This document shows, piece after piece, positions 25,474 through 32,409 of a stretch of 64,000 nt of DNA. How positions within the stretch are numbered: position 1 is the first letter of the stretch; each line of letters starts with the position of its first letter. Position numbers and translations under genes: made by a program. Source of the DNA: Tundrisphaera lichenicola (lineage in GTDB: Bacteria; Planctomycetota; Planctomycetia; Isosphaerales; Isosphaeraceae); assembly GCF_051175385.1 (NCBI RefSeq), contig NZ_CP195106.1, forward strand, positions 7,130,001 to 7,194,000, written 5' to 3'. A model generated the notes under the pieces. The model was not told the DNA's origin and searched no databases. It saw nothing but the letters and a program-made list of their open reading frames with translations.

Positions 25474-27462
25474 ATGCCGCTCGACCTCGGATTCCTGATC
25501 CTCCTCACCGTCGTCGCGGCGGGCCTGGGCCTCCGAGTCCTGGCGGCACTCCGCGCGACCCCGGAGCATCCGCTCGACGCCTGGGCGTTGGCGGTCCCGC
25601 TGGGGTTGGGAATCCTCGCGCTGGGGGTCCTCGGGCTGGCGGAACTCGGCTGGCTGACGACCGGGGCGTTGTGGGGCCTGATGGCGGTCGGGCTCCTGGC
25701 GGGCGGGCAGGGGGGCGTGACCGGGCCGGCGCGGGCCATTCGCTCCTACCCCAGGTCGGGCGGGGTCTTTTCCTCCTCCCTCTCCCCCTGGGAGAGGGCC
25801 GGGGTGAGGGTCCCCGACAGGCCGACAAGGGCCGGAGCAGCTGATCTTGCAGTCGTTGGTAATGCGACGACCCTCACCCCGGCCCTCTCCCAGAGGGAGA
25901 GGGAGGCAGAAGATGCGGTAGAGAGTTCGACGCTGCTTTCCTGGGCCTTCGACCTCCCGCTCCTGATCGCGCTGGTCGGCACCCTCCTGACGGCGCTGGC
26001 CCCGGTCACGGACGGCGATGCGCTTTGCTATCACTTGCAGGTCCCGAAGGTCTTCCTGGCCCGGCATTCGGCGGTGTTCGAGCCCGACCTCCACGAGACG
26101 ATTTATCCCCTGGTGACGGAGTCTCTCTATGCCATCGGGCTGGGAATCCGGGGGCCGGTCGCCTGTCGGCTGATCCAGTGGCTCCTGGGGGTGGCGTTCG
26201 CGGCGAACGTCGGGGCGCTGGCCCGCCCCTTCCTGGGGGATCGGGCCCGCTGGGCTTCGAGCATCGCACTGCTGGTCCCGGCGATCTCGAACGGGATGGG
26301 GGCACCGCTCAACGACGTGGCCCTGGCGAGCTTCGGCAACGCGGCGATCTTCGCCTGGACCCGGTGGCTCGACCGACCCTCGGGCCGCTCGACGATCCTG
26401 GTCGGGCTCCTGATGGGGCTGGCCCTCGGCGTGAAGTACCCCGCGCTGGTCCTGGCGGGGGTCGTGGGGCTGGGCTTCCTGATCCGGGGCAAGGTCCGGC
26501 ATGCCCTGCTGTTCGGCCTGGTCGCCCTCGCGATCGGCGGCGGCTGGTATCTCCGGGCTTACATGCACACCGGAAACCCCGTTTATCCGTTCTTCCGCCA
26601 GGTCTTCGGCGGTTCGGGGATCGACGAGGTGCTCGATCCCGCGAAGAAGGCGATGCGAGTGACGGCCTGGAACCTCCTGACGGCCCTCGGCTCGATGACG
26701 CTCCGGCCCGGCCGGTTCGACAGCTTCTCGCACCAGTTCGGCCCGGCCTTCCTGCTCTTCCTGCCCGCGCTCCTCTGGATGCGTCCCCCGCGTCGGGTCC
26801 TGACCGTCGTCGGGGTCGGTTATGCGTTCCTGCTCCTCTGCCTGACCCAGCGCCAGAGCATGCGGTTCGTCCTGACCGCCGTCGGGCCGATGGCGGTGGG
26901 GGTGGCCTGGCTGGCCTCGGCCTGGTGGGACCGGCGGACGGTCCCCGGTCGAGTCCTCGTCGGGCTCCTGGTCGCCTGCCTGATGTTCGAAGCGGGCCTG
27001 GCCACGATCCGCACGCGGCATGGGTTGAGCGTGGTCCTGGGTCGAGAGTCAACCGAGTCGTTCCTGAGCCGACGCGAGCCGACCTTCGTCGTCGGCCGAT
27101 GGATCGACGACCATCTGCCCGAGGACTCGAAGATCATCGGCCAGGATCACCGGGGGTTCTACCTGCCTCGCAACTACTCGATGGAGCTGGCCCACCGGAG
27201 GCGGACCGGACTGGGCCGACGAGGCGAGTCGGCACGCCAGGTCGTCGAGACGCTCCGCGCGGCCGGGTTCACCCACGTCCTGCTCTGCCCGCCGGTCCCC
27301 GAGGATGCCGTGGAGTTCGACCCGACCCTCGGCCGCCTGCTCGGGCCCTGGCTCGACTCGGGCCGACCGCTCTACCGGGAGGACCTGGCCGACGCCGATG
27401 GCGTGGTCCGTCGTTATGCCATCTTCGGGCTGGCCGAGTCGATCGAGGAGGCCCATCGATGA
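25474..27462 (+). CDS. GT-C-type membrane glycosyltransferase with in-frame REP-pair insertion
   Basis: Product of 662 residues, many hydrophobic helices. After the insertion, TDGDALCYHLQVPK in a first exoplasmic loop carries the acidic motif expected for lipid-linked sugar transferases of the ArnT/PMT/GT-C type. It is followed by PLVTESLYAIGLGIRG and PAISNGMGAPLNDVALASFG (helix-loop pattern). The C-terminal 130 residues are soluble, with YLPRNYSMELAHRRRTGLG. Residues about 98-145 (SSLSPWERAGVRV...TLTPALSQRERE) are translated from two inverted REP-like palindromes and do not belong to the fold; the frame is kept through them. The stop overlaps the next gene by four bases (ATGA). Confidence 0.8.
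   Translation: MPLDLGFLILLTVVAAGLGLRVLAALRATPEHPLDAWALAVPLGLGILALGVLGLAELGWLTTGALWGLMAVGLLAGGQGGVTGPARAIRSYPRSGGVFSSSLSPWERAGVRVPDRPTRAGAADLAVVGNATTLTPALSQREREAEDAVESSTLLSWAFDLPLLIALVGTLLTALAPVTDGDALCYHLQVPKVFLARHSAVFEPDLHETIYPLVTESLYAIGLGIRGPVACRLIQWLLGVAFAANVGALARPFLGDRARWASSIALLVPAISNGMGAPLNDVALASFGNAAIFAWTRWLDRPSGRSTILVGLLMGLALGVKYPALVLAGVVGLGFLIRGKVRHALLFGLVALAIGGGWYLRAYMHTGNPVYPFFRQVFGGSGIDEVLDPAKKAMRVTAWNLLTALGSMTLRPGRFDSFSHQFGPAFLLFLPALLWMRPPRRVLTVVGVGYAFLLLCLTQRQSMRFVLTAVGPMAVGVAWLASAWWDRRTVPGRVLVGLLVACLMFEAGLATIRTRHGLSVVLGRESTESFLSRREPTFVVGRWIDDHLPEDSKIIGQDHRGFYLPRNYSMELAHRRRTGLGRRGESARQVVETLRAAGFTHVLLCPPVPEDAVEFDPTLGRLLGPWLDSGRPLYREDLADADGVVRRYAIFGLAESIEEAHR
25778..25903. repeat. 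Inverted pair of REP-like elements (BIME-like) inside a coding sequence
   Basis: A 35-base unit at 25778-25812 (hairpin CCCTCTCCCCCTGGGAGAGG followed by GCCGGGGTGAGGGTC) recurs as its reverse complement at 25869-25903 with one mismatch. Between them lie 56 bases. Both units are read in frame by the glycosyltransferase gene. The same unit occurs outside genes at 4521-4560 and 34151-34190. Confidence 0.88.
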
Positions 27463-28280
27463 CCCGGCACCCGTCACTCATGGAGATCCGGGCCAGGGCC
27501 CACAAGGGGCGTCATCGCGAGGTCGGCAACTGGCTGGCCCGCAGGGTCGGTCGGCCGTCGGCGGTCTACGGGACCTGGGCGGCGGTCCGGCTGGGGCTCT
27601 CGGCCCATCAGGTCACCGTGGGGTCGCTGCTGGCCGGGATCGGGGCCGCCGTCTCGATCGGGTCGGGCACCCGCGTTGGTTTCGTGGCGGGCGTCGCGCT
27701 GGCCCATCTGGCCTTCTGGCTCGACCACGTCGACGGCCAGGTCGCCCGATGGACGAAGACGGCCAGCCTCGACGGGGTCTATCTCGATTACCTGATGCAC
27801 CACGCCTCGTCGATGGCCCTGGGGTTCGGCCTGGGCTACGGCCTGGCCCAGCAGTCGGGCGACCCCCGGTGGTCGGCGGAGGGATTCTTGATCGGGTCGG
27901 GCTGGACGTTCCTCTCCCTGCACAACGACTGCCGGTACAAGGCGTTCTTCCAGCGGCTCAAGGCCACCGAAGGGGCCTTCCGGGTCGAGGGCGGATCGGG
28001 AGGAAAGCCGAGCCCGCCCGCTCCCTGGCCGAGATCGGGAAGGGGGATGCTCACCTGGCCGGCGTTCAAGGCGTGCGAGCCGCACGTCATCCTGATCGCC
28101 CTGACGGCGCTGGCCCTCCCGGCCTGGATCGCGCCCGAGATCTGGCAAGAGGCCTGGCGATGGGGCGTCCGGGGGATGGCCCTGCTGGCCCCGACCCTGG
28201 CGATGGCCAGAATCACGAGGGCCGTCTCGGGCGGGTCGGTCGAAGGGGAATTCGCCCGTTGGTTCCGGCCCGAGCGATGA
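27459..28280 (+). CDS. CDP-alcohol phosphatidyltransferase family protein
   Basis: Product of 273 residues, coupled to the previous gene by ATGA overlap. The CDP-alcohol phosphotransferase signature D-x2-DG-x2-AR-x8-G-x3-D-x3-D is present as D89..D92 G93 Q V A96 R97...G106...D110, but the last acidic residue is His 114 (DGVYLDYLMHH). About six transmembrane helices surround it. A stretch near residues 175-195 (GGSGGKPSPPAPWPRSGRGM) is an unusual loop. In the family the enzyme transfers a phospho-alcohol from CDP-alcohol to a second alcohol. With its neighbours it would build a phospholipid or glycolipid precursor. The D-to-H change may affect activity or substrate. Confidence 0.85.
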   Translation: MTRHPSLMEIRARAHKGRHREVGNWLARRVGRPSAVYGTWAAVRLGLSAHQVTVGSLLAGIGAAVSIGSGTRVGFVAGVALAHLAFWLDHVDGQVARWTKTASLDGVYLDYLMHHASSMALGFGLGYGLAQQSGDPRWSAEGFLIGSGWTFLSLHNDCRYKAFFQRLKATEGAFRVEGGSGGKPSPPAPWPRSGRGMLTWPAFKACEPHVILIALTALALPAWIAPEIWQEAWRWGVRGMALLAPTLAMARITRAVSGGSVEGEFARWFRPER

Positions 28281-28290
28281 GGGCCAGGCT

Positions 28291-28542
28291 TCAGGCCACT
28301 TCCTCGTAATAGGCCCCCTGGGGCTTCTGGTACGCCTCGTGGGCCTTGCACGTCGGGCAAGGTTCGGGGACCTTCAAGAGCCGCTTGGGAATGTCCAGTC
28401 CGAGCGCGCCGATGAACAGGAGCCAGCCCCAGCCCTGATCGATGCCGCTGAACAGCAAGCCGGCCGCCAGCGAGAAGCAGAGCATGCTGGGCGCCACGCA
28501 GGCCAGGATCATCCCGATTCGAATCATCCCCTGGACGAACAT
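28291..28542 (-). CDS. Small membrane protein with C-terminal CPTC motif, 83 aa
   Basis: Start ATG 28542 follows a clear AGGAGG eight bases upstream. Two hydrophobic helices (MIRIGMILACVAPSMLCFSL with the next ten residues, and GWGWLLFIGALGLDI) are followed by a soluble tail with EPCPTCKAHEAYQKP. The CPTC pair suggests a half zinc ribbon or redox site, perhaps completed by a dimer. It converges with the CDP-alcohol transferase gene, ten bases apart. Family not recognised. Confidence 0.7.
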   Translation of the reverse strand: MFVQGMIRIGMILACVAPSMLCFSLAAGLLFSGIDQGWGWLLFIGALGLDIPKRLLKVPEPCPTCKAHEAYQKPQGAYYEEVA

Positions 28543-28703
28543 CCGAAATACCTCCTATAGCGAGGGGCGTCTCTCCGGCTTTCGTCGGATCGGTCCGAAT
28601 ATTGGACCAAATCCTCCCGGGAGTTGACAGGATTCCTCGCGCGGGGGACATTCGGCGGGAGCTTCGACCCGGAACTCCACCGCTCCCACGGACCTCCCTC
28701 CGG

Positions 28704-29822
28704 ATGGACACTCCACCCCGACCGACCCCGGACCACCTCGCCCCGATGCCCCGGAGCCCGGAACACGGGATCGGCATCGTGGGGGCGGGGTTCATCGTCC
28801 GGGACTGCCACCTGGTCGCCTATGCCGACGCGGGATTCCAGGTCGTCGGGCTGACCTCCCGGACCGAGTCGACCGCCCGCGAGGTCGCGGAGACTCGGGG
28901 ACTCGGGACGGTCTTCGGGTCGGTCGAGGCGATGCTGGACGACCCGAGGGTCTCGGTCGTCGACGTGGCCGTCCCGCCCCTGGAGCAGCCGGGGGTGATC
29001 CGCCGGATCCTGGCCCATCCCCGGAAGGTCCGGGGCATCCTGGCCCAGAAGCCCCTGGCGATGACGCTGGACGAGGCCCGGGCGCTGGTGGAAGAGTGTC
29101 GCGAGGCCGGGGTCAAGCTCCAGGTCAACCAGAACATGCGGCACGACCACTCGGTCCGCGTGCTCAAGGGTCTGCTGGAGCGGGGGGACCTCGGCGACCC
29201 GGTCCTGGCCACGATCGAGATGCGGGCCATCCCGCACTGGATGCCCTGGGCCGAGGGGGCTCGGTCGCTCTCCACCTACATCATGAGCATCCACCACCTC
29301 GACACCTTCCGCTACTGGCTGGGCGACCCCGCCCGGGTCCTGGCCAGCACCCGGCCCGACCCCCGGACGAAGTTCCCCCACGAGGACGGCCTGAACCTCT
29401 ACATCCTGGAATACGACAACAACACCCGGGCCTCCGCCTGGGACGACGTCTGGGCCGGCCCCGCTCGCGAGGGAGCGGCCCCCGACATCGCGATCCGCTG
29501 GCGGGTCGAGGGGACGAAAGGGCTGGCCCTGGGGACGATCGGCTGGCCCTCGTGGCCCGATCGGACGCCCAGCACGATCGACTATTCGAGCGTCGAGGAT
29601 CAGGGCCGATGGCACCGCCCCCGATGGCCCGAGGCCTGGTTCCCCGACGCCTTCTCCGGGACCATGGCGGGCCTACTCCGGGCGATCGAAGAGGACATCG
29701 AGCCCGACATATCGGGCCGCGATCACCTGAAAACCCTGGCCCTCTGCGACGCCGTCCTGACCGCGAGCCGCGAGCATCGGGTCGTGTCGATGGGGGCTTC
29801 GACCGGGCCCGATCGCCCCTGA
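28704..29822 (+). CDS. Gfo/Idh/MocA-family oxidoreductase
   Basis: Product of 372 residues from ATG 28704. After a proline-rich 15-residue head, the Rossmann NAD(P)-binding start is GIGIVGAGFIVRDCHLVAYA (GxGxxG), followed by VVGLTSRTESTAREVAETRG and VVDVAVPPLEQPG. The family's EKP-type catalytic motif appears as QKPLAMTLDEARALVEE (Q in place of E, K retained), then LQVNQNMRHDHSVRVLKGLL. The C-terminal alpha/beta substrate domain has SIHHLDTFRYWLGDP. Members oxidise or epimerise sugars and inositols; such paralogues are abundant in planctomycetes. The substrate is not predictable. No partner gene is adjacent. Confidence 0.9.
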   Translation: MDTPPRPTPDHLAPMPRSPEHGIGIVGAGFIVRDCHLVAYADAGFQVVGLTSRTESTAREVAETRGLGTVFGSVEAMLDDPRVSVVDVAVPPLEQPGVIRRILAHPRKVRGILAQKPLAMTLDEARALVEECREAGVKLQVNQNMRHDHSVRVLKGLLERGDLGDPVLATIEMRAIPHWMPWAEGARSLSTYIMSIHHLDTFRYWLGDPARVLASTRPDPRTKFPHEDGLNLYILEYDNNTRASAWDDVWAGPAREGAAPDIAIRWRVEGTKGLALGTIGWPSWPDRTPSTIDYSSVEDQGRWHRPRWPEAWFPDAFSGTMAGLLRAIEEDIEPDISGRDHLKTLALCDAVLTASREHRVVSMGASTGPDRP

Positions 29823-29933
29823 TTCGCCCCTTTCCCGGTTTCCGGTCCCACTGGTTCATTCTCCGGGGCCCGGCCACCTGCTAGACTCGGGGCTGGCATC
29901 CACAAATCGCTTATTGTTCTCAGGAGCCTGAAC

Positions 29934-30521
29934 ATGAACACCGACCTGGATCGACCGATCGTCGCGGCCCTGCGTCACGAGTTGGGGGCACTCCGGGGGA
30001 ACTGGTTCTGGTTCGTGATCCTGGGGATCGCGCTGGTGGTGCTGGGATCGGTGGCCCTGGGCTCGGTGGTGATCGCCTCGCTGGCCACGGCGGTCGTCAT
30101 CGGATTCCTGTTGTTGCTGGGCGGCGTGGGCGAGTCCCTGGGCGCGTTCTGGTGCCGGGGGTGGAGCGGGTTCTTCTTCCACCTGCTTTCCGGGATCCTG
30201 TCGATCGTCATCGGGATCTTCTTCCTCCGGGCTCCCGTCGACGCCCTGCTCGCCCTGACGCTCCTGGTGGCGTGCTTCCTGATGGTCGGGGGGATCTTCA
30301 AGATCATCGCGGCGTTGAACTATCGGTTCGCGGCGTGGGGCTGGCCGCTGGTCGGCGGGATCATCGACCTGGTCCTCGGGCTCATGATCTGGTTCCAGTG
30401 GCCGGGATCGGCCTTCTGGGTGATCGGCCTGTTCCTGGGGATCAACCTGATCTTCCGGGGGTTCAACTGGATCGGCCTCGGCCTGGCGCTCCGGTCGCTC
30501 CCCAAGCCCGCGACGGCTTGA
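29934..30521 (+). CDS. HdeD-family membrane protein
   Basis: Product of 195 residues with AGGAG nine bases before ATG. Six hydrophobic helices in three hairpins are visible, with GNWFWFVILGIALVVLGSVA, LLSGILSIVIGIFFLRAPVD and WPLVGGIIDLVLGLMIW, the repeated two-helix unit of the HdeD/DUF308 family. In Escherichia coli HdeD contributes to acid resistance; in distant bacteria the role is unclear. Apparently monocistronic. Confidence 0.88.
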   Translation: MNTDLDRPIVAALRHELGALRGNWFWFVILGIALVVLGSVALGSVVIASLATAVVIGFLLLLGGVGESLGAFWCRGWSGFFFHLLSGILSIVIGIFFLRAPVDALLALTLLVACFLMVGGIFKIIAALNYRFAAWGWPLVGGIIDLVLGLMIWFQWPGSAFWVIGLFLGINLIFRGFNWIGLGLALRSLPKPATA

Positions 30522-30616
30522 CCCGCATCGGACCCCTCACGGACTGACTCCATGAAACTCGGCCGGCTGGCAAGCGACTCGTGCGCCCCCTCGGCGATCT
30601 CCGGGCGGGATCGTCG

Positions 30617-31015
30617 ATGAGCGAGGAAGGGGCCGGGGAAGAGCGGGGCCAGCGTAGGCTGATGTATCACTACACCGATCGAGCCGGATACAATAGCATC
30701 CGGGCGGGTGTCGATTGGTGCTTCAAGGCGAACACCCCGCCCCCGGGCGACGAGGATCATCCGCGAGCTTCCTATTTCACGACCTGGGGGCCGGGTGCCC
30801 CGAATCTGGAACGGCTAAGATTACCGATCGACAAAAGGCGTTATGTCTTCGTGTTCGAAGATGCGGGCGACCTGATCCCGCTCCGTGGTGGCCGAGGATC
30901 TTATATTCTCTACTTTCGCGGTGACTACGTCGTTGAGCGAGTTCGCCAGCGCGACTCTGGCGAAAGTTCCGCAGTCGCGTCGCGGATCGGTGTCGATCCG
31001 GAGAACCATCCATGA
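30617..31015 (+). CDS. HYD1-type ADP-ribosyltransferase-like protein
   Basis: Product of 132 residues from ATG 30617; ATG 30662 (MYHYTDRAGY) is an alternative start. The sequence MYHYTDRAGYNSIRAGVDWC, then FKANTPPPGDEDHPRASYFT and LRGGRGSYILYFRGDYVVER, matches my recollection of the HYD1-signature ADP-ribosyltransferase fold (Tox-ART-HYD1; H-Y-T start, later Tyr-Phe-Thr, short terminal motif). These are usually toxin domains. No signal peptide, trafficking domain or repeats are attached, so this would be a stand-alone enzyme. The stop overlaps the next gene by four bases (ATGA), suggesting that gene encodes a partner or immunity protein. The region is less GC-rich than its neighbours, which hints at transfer. 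Family assignment moderate. Confidence 0.62.
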   Translation: MSEEGAGEERGQRRLMYHYTDRAGYNSIRAGVDWCFKANTPPPGDEDHPRASYFTTWGPGAPNLERLRLPIDKRRYVFVFEDAGDLIPLRGGRGSYILYFRGDYVVERVRQRDSGESSAVASRIGVDPENHP

Positions 31016-31455
31016 ATATCGGCGGGATCGACATCATCATCCCGGTACCGTCCGGCGTACCGGTGGCAGAACTCGTACTAGATCGAGTTCGTCGGCTCTG
31101 GCCTCGCTCACGATTCGTGGACGCCGAAGAGACGGAATCGCATCCGATCGAAGACCCCTGGGTCCGCATTCATGGCGGACAGAGCGTCGAATTCCTGATC
31201 TACCGAGACGCTGACGCCCTGGAGTCCTGGAGACGGGATGGGCTGACACCTTCCAACGGCAACGCCATGCTCCATTTTCTCGTGGAAGCTCTTGAAGATG
31301 GGTCGAGGGAATTAACCCTGGTCTGCGATTCGAGGACGGAGGAAATCGAGCAATTTGTTCGCGAACTGAAACTCAGCTTGCTCGAGCCTCCGAGGAATTC
31401 GATCCCAACATCGAGACCCCCTTCGGAATCTTCGCTAGCTACTGGATCAAGATGA
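31012..31455 (+). CDS. Partner protein of the ART-like gene (possible immunity protein), 147 aa
   Basis: Starts MNIGGIDIIIPVPSGVPVAE at the ATG overlapping the preceding stop. It is a small acidic alpha/beta protein (WPRSRFVDAEETESHPIEDP, EFLIYRDADALESWRRDG, FLVEALEDGSRELTLVCDSR) with no membrane segment. Its size and coupling fit an immunity protein, but I recognise no family. The last about 25 residues (from PPRNSIPTSRPPSESSLATG) look like out-of-frame translation. Another frame over the same bases reads FDPNIETPFGIFASYWIK and continues into the next small gene, so this gene may carry a frameshift near 31380. Confidence 0.65.
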   Translation: MNIGGIDIIIPVPSGVPVAELVLDRVRRLWPRSRFVDAEETESHPIEDPWVRIHGGQSVEFLIYRDADALESWRRDGLTPSNGNAMLHFLVEALEDGSRELTLVCDSRTEEIEQFVRELKLSLLEPPRNSIPTSRPPSESSLATGSR

Positions 31456-31556
31456 CAATCCGCCAGGCGATTGAGAAATCTCCGATCCGCCAACTGCCCG
31501 ACGATGGACGCCGCGAGTTACTTGACTGGCTCGACAACCGAGAGCGAACCATCTAG
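31452..31556 (+). CDS. Possible 34-residue gene coupled to the ART module, or displaced C-terminus of the previous gene
   Basis: ATG 31452 overlaps the previous stop by four bases (ATGA) and reads MTIRQAIEKSPIRQLPDDGR followed by RELLDWLDNRERTI and TAG. The text looks like a small amphipathic helical domain of the kind found at the start of antitoxin or addiction-module proteins. The same frame is open from 31296, and its codons just upstream also look like protein, so the segment may instead be the true C-terminus of the 31012 gene after a frameshift. I cannot choose between the two. Confidence 0.4.
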   Translation: MTIRQAIEKSPIRQLPDDGRRELLDWLDNRERTI

Positions 31557-31584
31557 TCCCTCGTAGAAGTACGGACTCCCATCC

Positions 31585-32409
31585 ATGAAACTCGGCCTGA
31601 TCAACTCCGCCTGGGCCCAGTCGGGTCGCGACACGGCGTTCGGCATCCGGATGACCAAGGAGATCGGCTTCGACGCCATCGACATTTTCGCCGACCCGCT
31701 CGACACCGACGAGGCCGAGCGGGCCCTCATCATCCAGGAATGCAAGGACGCGGGCCTGCCGATCGTGAGCGTGGCCTGCGTGGCCCTGGGCCTGGTCGAC
31801 TTCAACCCGAGCGTCCGTCGGTTCCACGTCGACCGGGTCAAGGCCTACCTCGACATGGCCCGGCAGTTCGGGGCGAATAATGTCCTGCTGGTCCTGGGGG
31901 AATACATCTGGCAGAAAGAGGTGATCCCCCCGAGCGAGCAATGGGCGGCGGGCGTGGAGTGCGTCCGGACGCTCGGCGAGTATGCGACGGGGCTGGGCCT
32001 GGAGATCGCGATGGAGCTGGAACCCTTCCATCTCTCGATCCTCAACGACGTGGCGAGCATGGCCCGGTTCCTCGAAGACGTCGGCGTCCCGAGCGTGAAG
32101 GCGAACCTCGACATCTCGCACCTCGTCCTGGCCGACCAGCCGGCGAGCCTGATCGAGCGACTGAGGGGACGGGTCGCCCACGTCCACATCTCGGACTGCG
32201 ACGGGAAGGTCCACGGCGACCTCCCGCCGGGCCGAGGCGTGGTCGATTTCGCCCCATACCTGGACGCGATCGCCGGGCTCGGGCTGGAGGACGCGACGAT
32301 CTCGATCGAGCTGGAGTACTCGCCCGAGCCTGATAAGATCGTCGACTGGGTCCGCGAGGCCTATGAGTCGACGGCCTCGTTGATGAGGGCCGCGGGGCTC
32401 CGGCCTTGA
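31585..32409 (+). CDS. Sugar phosphate isomerase/epimerase (xylose-isomerase-like TIM barrel)
   Basis: Product of 274 residues. It starts MKLGLINSAWAQSGRDTAFG and follows the AP-endonuclease-2/xylose-isomerase-like barrel: GFDAIDIFADPLDTDEAERA, LPIVSVACVALGLVDFNPSV, ANNVLLVLGEYIWQKEVIPP, LEIAMELEPFHLSILND (metal-binding Glu), VKANLDISHLVLADQ (Asp/His), VAHVHISDCDGKVHGDLPPG (His) and ATISIELEYSPEPDKI (Glu). The usual set of metal ligands is therefore present. It probably isomerises a ketose or inositol derivative. Its stop overlaps the TTG start of the permease gene, hinting that the pair serves uptake and use of one solute. The substrate is inferred only. Confidence 0.88.
   Translation: MKLGLINSAWAQSGRDTAFGIRMTKEIGFDAIDIFADPLDTDEAERALIIQECKDAGLPIVSVACVALGLVDFNPSVRRFHVDRVKAYLDMARQFGANNVLLVLGEYIWQKEVIPPSEQWAAGVECVRTLGEYATGLGLEIAMELEPFHLSILNDVASMARFLEDVGVPSVKANLDISHLVLADQPASLIERLRGRVAHVHISDCDGKVHGDLPPGRGVVDFAPYLDAIAGLGLEDATISIELEYSPEPDKIVDWVREAYESTASLMRAAGLRP

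Noticed and set aside
24787..27021. Long minus-strand frame across the flippase and glycosyltransferase genes
   Set aside because: Arg/Pro/Gln-rich without motifs, and it reads straight through two well-supported membrane-protein genes.
18739..31015. ADP-ribosylglycohydrolase considered as the antidote to the ART-like protein
   Set aside because: The genes are 11 kb apart, on opposite strands and of different composition; the coupled 31012 gene is the better partner candidate.
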